Origin: Dicaeum eximium
Taxonomy: Eukaryota; Chordata; Aves; Passeriformes; Dicaeidae
Reading direction: 5' to 3'
Assembly: GCA_013396995.1 (NCBI GenBank)
Contig: VWZP01004506.1
Coordinates: forward strand, 1,988,305-2,052,304
DNA length: 64,000 bases
The position numbers and the translations under genes are program-made. Below are positions 45,301 through 58,200 of this stretch, piece by piece. The stretch's first letter is position 1. Each line of letters opens with the position of its first letter. The notes beneath the pieces were generated by a model that did not search any database, had not been told where the DNA came from, and saw only the letters and a program-made list of their open reading frames with translations.

Positions 45301-48300
45301 GCAGCACAGGAGGATAAGAAAGATGGTGCTGTTTGGATAGATAAGAAAAGCTGAAATCCAGAGATTTTCTGCACTGTGATGTTTAGTTATGACTGACATG
45401 TTAATGATACAGGGACTGGAATACACTTTTTGAATTCCAGCAAGGATGAGACATTGGGAGTTTCTGGGTCCTAAAGGATACACTTGGGGGAGTCAGGCTG
45501 GAGGATTATGAAGGGTCAAATTAGAGAAGATTTCAAACTGTAGTAAATGGAATCAGAGGGAGAAGATGGCAAGATGCAAAAATAGCTAGAAAAAAAAAAT
45601 GGAGAAGTTCTTTGATTATAAATGGCATAGAGATCAGGAAAAAGATGAAGAGAGGTAATCAGGATGTTCATAAAGGACAAATACCAAGAACTGGGGACGT
45701 GAGCATGGGGGTAAGAAGATATAGAGGAGTGACTATACTGAAGTGAAGATAACCAAATTATCAGTCCCAAATTATCAGTCCTTAATGGCAGAAGGAGAAG
45801 GAGACAGGGTAAAGAAAGGAGGATGTATTCCTGAAAGTATACTTTCTGAAGGCTGCCTTCTCATTTCAGTCTTCACTGGCACTGCTTGGAGTTTCTTATT
45901 GAAAAAAACATATTATCATCTGGCATGCAAAGGGTTCTGTTAGCATAATGGACTGCTCAGCAAGGCAACTGCAAAAATTATTTATTTCAAAAGGGCGTAA
46001 CTTGTTGTTTTGTGTTTCAGAAGTTATGCAAGCTTCTGTAAAAACAGGCCTAAAGCAGCTGCTTTTGATGTCAGCTACAACTGTCAAGCCTGGTTTTCAG
46101 TCTGATATTTTGATACTGTTGGAGGAGTATAGTCTGTTTTTGTAGAAGCCCTTTTACAATACTCGAAGTTTGAAGAAGTTATATGATAATACTTGTACTT
46201 GCATGAGGATTTTCCTTGCAGAGTTGCCATGGGCTGTTCAGGGCATGTTTCAATCAGGCTTGCTCAAGCCCAGCATTTAAACATTATTATCATTCCCTTG
46301 GAAGTATCTCCAAAGGCTTTTGTTTGTTTCTTTTCCCTAGTGAAAAAAGATTTTGATTCTCCTGTGCCCCTCACAGTATGTGTAACCAAAGATTACCACC
46401 AAATGCACAGGGAAGAGAGACAGAGATGAACTTGTGAGACTTTTGTGCAAGGTGAATGAGGTTGCTGGACACAAAGAGACACCACCTGCCCCAGCCCCAT
46501 GGTCTGACCTGCTTGGGTGGAACCCTCTGTGCAACTACAGCAGAAGTAAATGAGCTGTGTCAGCACAAGGTTTCCTGAAGGACAAGGTTCTAACACCAAG
46601 GAAACTAAAGCAGGTTTTTAAATCCTTCTGGCACAATAAGCAGCTTTTGCAGAGCAGGGCAGGCTATGTGGGATTTTGTTTTTGTTTTGTAAATGGGGAT
46701 TGTGAACTCCGTAATTCTTGAAGAAAATTATTATTGTTTGGAACTGGTTTCAACTGTGGACATGCAAAATACCCTTTCTACCCATGTTTGGAGGAGCCCC
46801 ATGGCTTTTCTACCTCTAAAAGCCTGGCTGAGGGTTCCACAGAAGCAGGTTAGATTGAGCAGGATAATAAACATCTTTCTTCCTGTTTAGATTCCCCAGG
46901 TGCTCCTAAGAGGCACACATGTTTTGCTGAGCACTCTCTACTTCTTATATCTACACTGTGCAATTCAATGGGAAACACTTCAAAAAATTCTCTCCTGGGA
47001 AACTTTGCCTTAACCTTTCATTAGGTTCAATAATGATCTGTAAATCAGGTTATTTTATGCTCTTCAGATAATCACTCATGTTAAAAATATGGGAAACAGA
47101 ATACCCTGAAAATTGGAAGGAACCCCTTTTATGAAACAGTTCAGCATGAGTTTCACTGTTCAAAGAGCAAAAACATTTATTAGAAAAGAGATGACCTTTG
47201 GAGTGGAATTAAGTGAAGAATCCTTAGACAATCCTGGCTAAAATTTGCCCAGTTCAGAGCTCTGCTGAGAAGCTCTATCAGTGTGTTACAAGTCCAGTTG
47301 TGCCCTCCTCCTGTACAGCCCAGGGCACACCAATAGCATACTGGCTATGTGGAAGAAAGTGACCTTGAACACTGAACCCCAGCTACTTCCCCTCTTTTCT
47401 CAGTTTGGGAACTGTTCCAACCATCTCCAAGCACAAGGCTCCCCCAGGTGTGTGTCCCCACGGGCATGGGGTAGCCTTGCTGTCCTGCCTCTGCACACCC
47501 ATCTGGTGGAGAACTGGTGACCTCTCATAAAAGTCATTTGAGACTCTCTTAATGGGAAGAGCTTCCAATACATTACCTCTCTCTCAGTGTGGGGGGGGGG
47601 CTCCACAGACTCAGAGGAGATGGAGAGCCAAAGGCCCCACAGTGAGGATCTGCCCTTTATCCTCAAGAGAGGCTTTTTTCAGTCCTCTGAATAGGCTGAT
47701 TAGTTCTTTAGGAACAAGCCTTGGCTAGGGCTGTTAGCTTGGACACAACATTGCACTGTCAGATTGAAATGCCTTTTACTTTGGAATTGCCTCAGATGTG
47801 CCCAGCAGAGGAATTCAAGTCTGTGGGTATCCCTATGTCTGAGTCATCATAGACAGTACTAGAGTATCACTTAGTGTTTTGTTCCCTAACACTTCCTTTT
47901 GTGAGACTGTTATTTTAATTGTGGATAACTTGGCCAGATTTTTAGGACTGTATTTTACATGCCGGTGTCCTGAAGATTTTAGCCAATGTGGTTTCATTGC
48001 ATTGTTCATTTTCCAAAATCTGGTGTTATTGTTATTGGAATGATAATGTTCATGTTTTATTTACAAAAGGGAAGCTAGGGAAGGTGGTGTGAGTGTGTGA
48101 AATAAAAAGAGTTGTATTTCTTTTTTGTATATCAGTGAAAGAACAGTGTTTAAGAGGGAATGGATGTAAATGGAAACTTTCTGGTTGCAAATCAGAGAAC
48201 TTTTCACCATTTCAGATGGGGTCATAAGTTAAATTGTTTCATGTTTATAGAAACAATTATTTATACAAATAATTACATCTTAAATTATTATAATTATGCA

Positions 48301-49036
48301 GAGAACTGTTACATGATTGCTTGTAATAAGAGACTTGATTTATTAGTTTGGGACAGCCCTTCTATGAGTTTGTATTTTCAAGTCCTTCATTCTGTGTTAA
48401 TGTAGTTTACCTTCCTAATTGTACAATTTCATCCATTCTTGGGTCTTGACTAGTTCTATTATTCCAGTAGTATTCTAGTCCCCAAGACAAAAGGTTTTCT
48501 TATTTATTTCCAGTGGTTGATCTGACTGGAAAATTCTATTCTATTCTTTTCTAGTAATTCTGTGTAAATAGGGGAGAGAGAACATTGGATTTGCTTTTAC
48601 GTTTTTCTGCAGTTTTAAATTAAAACCACAACTCTGCATTCCATTGTGTGAACATCAGCAAATACCATGTGTTTTCGTTGCAGCTGTCATTTTGAAAGGA
48701 TATTAACTTGTTGTGGCACTGCTGCTTGCAAAATAGACTTCCAGCAAAATCATGATGTATGCTGTTTAATGAACTTCAAGGAGCTCTGAATTGCAGATCC
48801 AAACCTCTCTGGATAAGAAGAAAACTGGTAAAAATTGTCCCTCTCAAACCAGTGTCTTACAATTACACTAAAGAAAAACAAAAGGATGAACCTTTCCCCA
48901 CTCGGTCTCAAAGAGCACCTGTAATGCAGCTCCATGGGACAACTCTTTTTATCTATTAGCCCCTCTTTTGAACCCAGTTTTGTTTCAGTGTTGAGGAGAT
49001 TAATTGGGGGAGATCAAAGATGTATTTTAGGGCCAG
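45301..49036. other. Unannotated DNA, possible conserved non-coding stretches
   Basis: No gene recognised. 45,920-46,130 and 48,150-48,420 are AT-rich, repeat-free and have the texture of conserved non-coding elements; this cannot be tested without alignment. A G run lies near 47,591-47,600. Confidence 0.45.
45753..45780. repeat. 14-bp perfect tandem duplication
   Basis: CCAAATTATCAGTC occurs twice head to tail (45,753-45,766 and 45,767-45,780). Confidence 0.9.
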
Positions 49037-49546
49037 TTAAATGGTGTTTTTCTTTGCTTGTCCTCTCGGCCTTTGGGCTTCTCGGACTTGAGCACGGTGG
49101 ATTCTGCCACTGGGAGCTCTGTTCAGGGATGCTTTGGTCCTGCTGTATGCTGCACCTTTATGCATTCCAAAGCTGGTGCTGATACTGCCACTTCAAAGGC
49201 TCCATTTTGCTTCAGGGGATTCTATCTTTAAAGCACCCAACATCAGTGGGAGGATTTTCACGTCATGTCACATCCCACTTTTGAAGTTTCTTGCTAATAG
49301 GGGTCGCCTTTGAAGACTTCCCACTCCTGAGAGGTTCTTCTCCCAGTTCTTCTTGTTGCAGGGATGTCTCTCACAAGATCTTTTTAGAATCCCTCCTGAG
49401 GATTTTCTATCTTTAGGAGCATCCCCTAAGAGCTTCTTAGTGTTTAGGCCTGAGTCTTCAGAAGAGTTTTGATATGCTTTAACAAGTTCCTGCTTGTGAG
49501 ACAAGCCACGCAGCCTCTGCTCAGTGTGGAGTTCACTGTAACCAAC
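49037..49546 (-). pseudogene. Coding-like frame broken by two TGA codons, unidentified
   Basis: On the - strand one frame runs for 170 codons from 49,546 to a TAA at 49,037-49,039 with only two internal stops, both TGA (49,268-49,270 and 49,193-49,195); about eight stops would be expected by chance. The peptide is polar and Lys/Arg/Ser-rich, with stretches such as KQELVKAYQNSSEDSGL, DRKSSGGILKRSCER and GRIHRAQVREAQRPRG. TGA stops commonly arise from CGA by CpG decay, which fits a pseudogene. No intron signals are seen inside and no poly(A) tail is evident at the 3' side. I do not recognise the family. It could also be a chance open stretch in locally GC-richer DNA. Confidence 0.3.
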
Positions 49547-52299
49547 TCACCTAAGTAAGATGAGTGTGATCTGGACAAAACTTTTCTCCATGAGCAGATT
49601 TCATCCTTCTCCCATGATTCAATTCTATTTAAAAATTTAATATCTATTATTAAAATGAAGACATATGACTTGTGATAATTATGGTTTTAATTAGTGATGG
49701 ACAATTGCATTTTTATCAAATCAACTAACTCATACTCAAATCCTTCACCTTTTTGGAGTGAAGTCATCTTAATTTTGTTTTCTTATGTTTCCTTTCCTCT
49801 TGGTATTGCACTTCCTTGTCCAGACTGGAAAATACCACTTCATTTAGTATTACAGGCCTTAATAAAAAGAAAAGGTACCAGCAAACTTATTTGAAAGTCT
49901 CTTATGAGATTCTGAAACCCCAGAGGTCTACATAGAAAACGAAACTATTGAGCATGTGTATAAGGCAAGTGTTGAGCTTTCTGAGTTTATTACATGACTA
50001 GTATGAGTGTTGTCAGATGAATAATTTCTGAATGCTGGTGCATGATTTGAGAATGTACACAAAAAATTATTTTTGTGGAAATTTCTGTAAGTGAAAGGAA
50101 AAGGCAAACATGGACTTTAAAAAGTTTAAAGTTATATGTAAATTGCATAAAGTTTTTTACAAGTTCAGGCATTCCCATCATCCTAATTTTCATTCCAATG
50201 AATTGGAAATGTGCTTTTAGAATTCTTCACTGTCAGATGTCTTTCTTGTTGTGTTTATGTTTTATTGGGTTTTTTTTAAGTTGAACCCCCTGGCATTGTG
50301 ACCTTGGAATATGTGAGAAAGGTGGAAGAGAAGCTCCCTTGGAAAGTCACAGAGAAACGATTTTACAGCAACATTGTGCAAGTCAGGCTACAAAACATGA
50401 AAATACTTTTGGAAAACATTTAATGGAGAAGAAAATAGTTACATGATCATGGGAATAAAGTCAATCTGGTGTTCAGTGTGCTTGTACCCTCTGACTGATT
50501 CACATGTTAACCAGGAGAAAGGACAGCAGGTGCCTTATGGAGAACTTGGGGACCCTGACCAAGACCTGAATCAGTGCTGGACCTTTCACTCTTGAGATGA
50601 TCTAGGGAGAGAACTTAGTGGAGCAGGAAAGAATGGGAGGTTGGCTGAGATGTGTTTTGAACTACTTGAAAGAAGAGAGAAAGCAAAGTAGCAGCTCTAG
50701 GAGCTGCAGAGCAAAGGTGTGTGAACTACTTCAGAACAAAGAACTCAGATATAGCTAAAAAAAAATAAGACAAAAGGCAAGAGGAAATACTTAAATCAAT
50801 GAGGAAAGAAGGTTATGTAAATGAGACAATCTGTGGGCCAATTATCTTCACTTTCAGACAGGAAATATCTTCCTTTGGAAGCTCACAGATGAAAACTTGA
50901 TGTGAAGTTTTATTTTTATTCTAAAATTCTGAAGTATTGGCATGTCATAAAGTGGGTTATGTGTAATAACTGCTGTTATAAAATTAGCAGTGCATTCTTT
51001 TGAATAGGCTTTCATTTTAAAATGCATTCTACTTTTTACAAAGAACAATGCTTGTGCTTATTGAAGAGAGGACAAAGTAAGATTTTGTGCTATAACATAC
51101 ATTTACTGGCATGTCAAGAAGGGTTTTTTTTTTTCTTAAGATATTAAAAGTTTTTTGAAGAGTTATTTTAGTAGAAGGTTTCATGGTGTTTCAAGAAGCA
51201 TAAGATGCTTTAAAGAAGAAAATAGAAGGAGATGTTTTATTTGGTAGTATAGTATGAGCTGGTAATATCCTGGAAAAATTGTTCCTGGCAAAGAATGGCA
51301 AAGAGAAAACCCTTACTTCTTGTATATCAATTGGATAAAAGAAACAAAAGTGTATTGATTGCTATACCATGATGCAGGTTCAAATAAATACACGCTTAAA
51401 GAAAGTACTTGTTTTCACAAAATTAAATTGTTTTTCTCTGGAAAATTGTTTCTTCAGTCATTCCAGCATTGTCTAGTCATGTCTAGTTCCCAAAGCAAAA
51501 AAAAAAAGCTCTTAGGCTGTTTACAATAAGGTTTTTACTCTGACCAATACTTGTGCTCTCTCAGCCTCTGATAGACTTATGTTGAAGTGTGTGTTTCCAT
51601 TATAATCAGTTTTGTTTGGTATCTCTCATTTAAATTCTCAAACACAATTTTCTAGTTCTCCTTTTAAAGATACTAATGTTTTCATCAGTAATGTCAAGTT
51701 TGAAGTAAAAATCAATAAGATTTTTATTGTCTTACTTCTGAAGTCAAGACTCTTCCAATCTCAAATTACTCACATTCATACTGTGTGCAATAAATTAAGT
51801 TTTCCGCTCATAATGAGAGATTGTTGTGATAAATATCAAACATGACTTTGAATGAAATGCATAGCCATGCAATCCATACTTAGTAGGAGATACCATCTTG
51901 AATAAGGTCAGAATAATTTTTGAAGCTAAGAAAGAAAAGATAATTTGGAACAGAAATAGCTAGTTAGGAAAAAACCAAACCCTTGCCAAACAAGAAAAAA
52001 CCCAAGAATGGCTCCTCTCAGTGTTATCTCAAACAGTAAAATCTGCTTGTTTAAGGACCTATTAATTATGGCATGAAATGCTGCCCAATTTACATAACTG
52101 AGCAACAGAATATAAAATTTGACAGAGAAAAGTGAACATTAATTAGGCAGCACTTGTAAGTGACAATGAGCTTCCCTGTTCTCCTTGAATTTTCTAGTAC
52201 ATACCCAGTAATTTCACACAGAATTTGGAATGTCTTGCAGGTTAGCTGGCACTTGTGTCTTTGTTTCTTATCTCTGATATGCCCTTAATAATGCATGTT
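49547..52299. other. Unannotated AT-rich DNA, no gene seen
   Basis: No repeat family or domain recognised. 51,990-52,160 is repeat-free with ATTAATTA-type motifs. Confidence 0.45.
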
Positions 52300-52700
52300 G
52301 CAGGGGACACAGCTCATCTTTGCCAGGCCCTGCAGGTGAGCACTGGAAGCTCTCTCCCTTCGAAGCTGGAATTGCAGCATCTGCAGCCTGGCATGTGCCC
52401 GGGATGGTCTAAAGGCCACTCTGCCAGCAGCAAAGCTGCCAGCCCCAGGCCCTCGGAGGCTGGCCCCATTCCCAGGGGCTCTGCTGGGTCTGTGTGTGCT
52501 TCCAGAGCCCTGGCTGCACCTGGCACAGGGATGGGAGTGCAGTGCTCCTCACTCTGCTGCAGCCCCCTCAGATCATGTTTGCTGCATTCCATCTCACACA
52601 ACGTGACAAGAAGTGATAAGAAGTCTCCTGGCACCGCAACCCTTGCTCTACGTGCCACAGCCCCTTGGCACCTCAAGGTGACAGCAGGGGCATGACCTTG
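52300..52700. other. GC-rich island in AT-rich surroundings
   Basis: About 400 bases of clearly higher GC than both flanks, open on both strands for more than 130 codons (52,255-52,695 on +, 52,314-52,715 on -). CAGCC/CTGCAG-type words recur. No domain, start context or splice pattern that I trust. CpG is not strikingly frequent, so a CpG-island promoter is not convincing. Probably a GC-rich repeat or relic. Confidence 0.4.
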
Positions 52701-54861
52701 ATCTGTGCCCTCCACAAGGACTCAGCCCCAGCCATGGCAGTGACTGGGAACACCGTGACACTGATAAAGGAAATTTGCACAGATTTCATATTTCATTATG
52801 TTTTGTCTTTAATTAGGGCAATTCATCTTCAGAATTCTCTTAAGTTGCACAGTAACATATTTTCATTGTATTTCCTTTGAAGACATTGGAATTAGTTAGC
52901 AATTAGACATTGGTATCCACTTACCAAAGGGATGATTAGGAGCAAATAAAGGCTCACAGTTTAGCTTCTGGCTGAGGCAAACCCGGCTGCATTGTTCACA
53001 GTTCCTTGCTGTTCAGAAGGTTATCGTGGCGATAAAAAAGGTGAAAGCTTGTTCTCTTTTGTTGTGAAATGAAGGGTTTAGATTCTTTAGATCTTGTGTT
53101 ACTGATAATGTGGCAGAAAAAAATACTACTTTTTAATAGAAAATGTAATATGCTGCCAATTTGCCTTAGGTTAGCACAAATAATTTGTTTCCACTACTAA
53201 TAAATATTAATGCAGGGACTGGAACTTGAGTTTTTCCTGCCAATTTCTGGCTCTTTTATTCTGATATTTTAAGATAATTTTTAGCTTTCACTATAGTTTT
53301 ACCACCATCAGTCGGAAACTACTCTAAAAACCAGTAATTCTGGGTTACAAATTGTTCAGCTAGAAAGACAGAATGTTAATATTTATTCTAAAGATTAATA
53401 ATTGGAAAGCTTTTGTATGAGAGAAAACACCCCAAAACTATTTCTCTTCACTGGTAGCTGGATTATATTATTATTTTAGGAAAGTAATATTGTAAATATT
53501 AGAATTAATTATAAGCATTTGCATTCCATATTTGGTTCCATGTCTAATACTTGGATTTTAGCTTTGCATTAAAATACACTGTCTAGAAATTGATCCTCTC
53601 TGTCAGGAGCAGGTAACATTTTTTTGAGCAACTAATAATTTAAAGTTTTGAATTGATTCTAAAAATGTCAGTAACAGACGTTCTGTCTCCAGAATTACAG
53701 CATTTACATCAAGGTCACAATATACCCCTTGCTTGGGCAGATGTAGTGACATGACAGATATTTTATTAATCAACAGTTTACTTAAAGTAAACCCTTTATT
53801 ACAACCTTTTGTATGACCCTTTGAAAGAAATCTAGAGAACAATATGAATCACAGATTGTTGTGTGACATTGGTGAAGAACTTAAAGGCTCCCTAAATCAA
53901 AATCCTGTGCAGGCATATGATAAACCTTCAGCATGAAGGTTTCTGGATAAAGTATCTATATCACTTTGAACAACAGAAATATTGATTTACATTTTATTTC
54001 TTTTGTATCACCACTGTAACGGGTGCTTCCAAATGCTCTGGGAGTAAATGATGAAGCAGATATTAAATGGGATATGCAGAAATATTCTTTCTCAGTAAGT
54101 TGTCCCAAGAAACTGGTAAGGTGAATATGGATTAAAACCCACAACAACAAGGAGCAGATGCAATCTGATGAGAATGCAGATGTTTGTATGTATCTGGAAA
54201 AGATTTGATTTCTGCCAAAATTCTCTTTACTGCTTAGTCATTGCCCAGAACTGTTTTATTTACAGTACAGAGCAAAGAAAACAATAAAATCCTGAAAAAA
54301 ATAATACAGTCTTACAGTAGAAGGGGAAAGAAAAAGGTGTGAAAAAATGAGCCAGCTGGTTGAGGTGTCCCAAAACTGGTTCCATGTTTATGGCATAGTC
54401 AATTGTTTATCTGCAGTTGGACCATAAATCAGTGAGAAATGTCTAAATAAATGCTAGGACAAATATATCTCCCCCTGTCCCCTTCATTTCCTCTCTTTCT
54501 GTGGCAATAAATGATAGGATCTATGTATATTTCTTAGACCTGTAGTTAACACCATAATTTTCCTTAAAAGAGAACAACCATCACTGCTCCAACCTCCCCC
54601 AAACTGTTGATTTTTGTATGCAAATTCTCATGTAGCCCAGGAAAACTTCCTTGCAGCTAAATATAATGGAAGTTCACTGTCCTGCCAACTGGCAGTACTT
54701 GAGGAACCTGCTTTTGGGGTGGATAATAACAAGTCCTACAAAAAATCACATCACTCTTGTATGTATCAAAGCTATTCAACACTGAGCATCACTAACACTG
54801 ACTACCCCAGGCAGGACAGTGCACAGTGGGTCTTAACTAACAGAGAGAGTGTTCATCATCT
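52701..54861. other. Unannotated AT-rich DNA
   Basis: No gene seen. 52,770-53,080 is repeat-free with TTTAATTAGGGCAATTC and similar motifs, conserved-element-like in texture only. Confidence 0.45.
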
Positions 54862-55217
54862 CCTATGCAGAGAGGCTGCAGGAGCTTGGTCTGTTCAGTT
54901 TAGAGAGGGCACCTCATTAATGCATACAAATATCTCAAAGCAGGTGCCAAGAGGATGGTGGCAGACTCTCCAGTGTCTCCCTAAACACAAGACGTTCCAC
55001 CTCTGCCTGAGGAGGATCTTCTTTACATTGAGGCATTGCACTGAGGCATTGGAACAGGCTGCCCAGGGAGGTCATAGAGTCTCCCTCTCTGGAGTCATTC
55101 CACACCCACCTGGTTGCATTCCTGTGTCACCTGCTCTTAGTGACTCTGCCATGGCAGGGGGGTTGGACTGATCTGCAGTGGTCCCTTCCAACCCTAAAAA
55201 TTCTGTGATTCTGTAAT
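54862..55217 (+). mobile_element. CR1 LINE 3'-end fragment
   Basis: CAGAGAGGCTGCAGGAGCTT, TTAATGCATACAAATATCTC, GGAACAGGCTGCCCAGGGAG, GGGGGGTTGGACTGATC and GGTCCCTTCCAACCC, ending in ATTCTGTGATTCTG, form a textbook avian CR1 3' region on the + strand. A short internal part is lost near 54,905. Confidence 0.93.
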
Positions 55218-58200
55218 CAGGTGTCTTCTCACTGCTGGATGAAATACCATGAACATGGACAAGGTAGGAAGGTCTTGCTGTCTCAGAGGCCTAAGATGTC
55301 TCTCAATAGCCAGGGAACATCTTGTGTACATGATGCTTCCAGATGGTACCAGCAATGTTAAAAGTAAGGTAGTTTTTTAGGCCAAGTTATTTTTTGTTTG
55401 GTTTTGCTATATGGAGGGCATACAGCATTGCAGGCAGAGTCTCTGCAGATCTCTGTTGTTGTGAACTTTAACCTGTGTACTTGACCTGTGTAGCTCTTCC
55501 TTCACACTCTGTTTTTGGTTAATAAGTGAAGCATCATTTCTGTTGTGCACTGGACAGACCCTGTGCCTCTCCCAGCAGCAGATGTGGAAGCAGTGGGGAG
55601 CTGAAGAGGGCATAGGGGCCATCAGCTGCAGAAACACCTCTCAGTAAACTGAAACACATCACCCTTTCTGCTGGGATGTCAACAGGCTTCATGGCTACAC
55701 CCTGAGTCCTGAGGAGCCATCCCCAGGGTGAAGCTGTTGGAACCTCTCTGCCAGGTGCCATTCTGGCTCTGCACACATGGACACCCCTTCCAACACACAC
55801 ATCTTTTCCTGGAAAGCTGGGAAAAGAAAGGGGCCAGAAGGAAATTTTTAAGAGGGCCAGATTTTGTCTCTGTTGGTGTATAAGAGAAATGATGATGTTT
55901 TGTTAGCATATATCAGAAAAGAGACAATAAGAGATATTTGAGAGGAGTGTAGGGAAGCGTTTACACAAGTGATACCTCACCAGTTTGGGAGCCTTCCAGG
56001 GATGGATATTGCCTCTTGACCAGCTGCTGATCTTTGCCTTCTCCCCTCCAAATACCTTCACAGTTTGGACCTCTATAAATCACTGGAACAGCCAAGTTCT
56101 TCAGTTGACATTTGAATCATGCTAACATCAGTTAAAATTCGTTGTCAGATACTTTTACCACACAACCAAGATTGAACCTTTCCCATACCATTCATGGTTT
56201 TCTACCATTTCCTTTCCACCACTTCTTTCTTTCATCACATTTCAGCCCCAAAATCATCCCTGCTGCCCTTCTTTGTAGCTTTGCTGTCTGAAGATGTGCA
56301 GGGCTGCATGCCAAATCCAGGAAATGTCACACTGTGAATTTATCCAGGGGCCCAAGGAAAGAACACTCTCCCTGTGTCTTTCCTAATAATTCTAAATGCT
56401 TCATTTGCCTCTTCGACTGCTGCAGGGCATTGAACTGACATTTTTTAAAAAGTCTGTCGTCAACAACTTTACGATCTCTTTCTAGAGTATATAAAACAAA
56501 ACAAATTTTAACAATAGAGAAAAGAAAACAGAAATAGTTTATTAAAAACATTGCAACTGTGAGTGACCTGTAGAAGTGTTTGCATCTGCAGCTATTTGCA
56601 GTTTTGCCACAGAATGTCTCCTGATAATTTTTTTTTTCTTTTGAATGCTTTTTTTTTCCCCTTTGGTTTTTTATTGCCCTTGGTGGACAGCTTATTCCCA
56701 CTGGCTGATGAAACCACTGGAAGAAATCTGTCTGCCTTTTGTCCTGTCTGGATGTTTCTTACCTGGGCAGGGCCAAGAGCTGTCACCCACCCTGCCCCTG
56801 AAACCCCATAATCCTAATCCTATTTCTCTGTGGGTAAATGAGGGTGGCAGAGGGATGAGGGGAGAATCACTGTAGGACCCTGCCTTCCTGCCTTCCTCCC
56901 TCCCTCTGCCACCAAACTGACTTTTTTTTTATACTCCTCTTCTGAGACTTCCAGCTCCTGCATCCCATCAGTGTGGGGCAGCTGTGTTCTCTGGTGACAT
57001 GGGAGTGTCACTTTGCCTGAGTTGCCTCACCTGGTGTCACCAGTACCTGCTGCCTTCAAGGGCTGCTCAGACTGAGTATCTGTTGGATAGCACCTGTGCA
57101 TTGAAATCAGGTCATGGGAAACAAGCAGTAAGGAAGAAAAGTCTGGTTCATACCCAAGTCTTGCCCCGATATGAAGATGAGATGGGGCAGTGTGTATATC
57201 CAGGTTATAAGGTCACCTCAGGTTCCTATCAAGTCTTTTTCATTGCCTACTAATAGTGTATCATGGTTTGATTTCCTTATGTGTATCATCATCAAGATTT
57301 TAAAGGGATTGTAACTAAAGCAGCCGTGCACCAGCATTCATGATGCCATCTGTGCGAATGGAGCAGTTCCCACCTGTCCCCTGCTTCCCCAGGCAGCAGA
57401 AGTGCTTTCCCCATGAGCTTCAGAATCAATATGTTGCTGTAAAAGGAACTTTGGAATAATTGCCATAATTTATAAGTGTTTCAACTGACTTTGCAATCAT
57501 GCACTTGTTCTGCCCCACAGTTCTCCAGATGTGGATGGAGGGAGAGAAACAGATGAGCTTCTTTGTAATAAATACCTGGGTATCCAACACAACTATAAGT
57601 TCAGTCAGCGTTAGCAGCACTTAGCATTTTTAGGTTTGGATTTTTTGTTTTGACACCTGCATTATTAAATAATGCCTCAAAATAGATTGAAGGTGGCTAA
57701 CATAAGAGGCACACAGCTCAAACCTGCTGGCTAGACTCATACAATGTTTTCCTGTGACATATGTAGGGAATCCCCACCCCAAAAGACATCATAGCCTTGA
57801 TCCTGTCTAAGCAATTCCTGCAAGGTGAGGAACAGATGCACAATCCTCCTCAAAAGTGTGGGTACACAGGAAAGGTGACATACACTGCATTGCATCCCTG
57901 AGAACAGTCTGTCATCAGAAATGCTGGGCCTTGGTTTATCGGCACAAATATGGACTTTGTGCTCTGAAACCAAGCAAAGTACTTTGTGAGGCACGTGACA
58001 TGCCAAAACCTGCTGTTTCTGCTGGCTTGGAGGATGCTACTTAGAGCTGAACCACTTGGCCTTCCTTTTGCCTTCTCTCTTCTGCTACTGCTGCCACTTA
58101 AGTGAAGATGCTGCCTGCTGGGTCTGAAACTGATTTGTGCTCTCATGGAAGAGGAAGTGTACTGCAGTGCACAGAGGAAAAGCTTCAAAAAGCAGTCTGA

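Noticed and set aside
54614..55171. 185-codon open frame on the + strand
   Set aside because: Its second half is CR1 3' region read in a non-coding frame.
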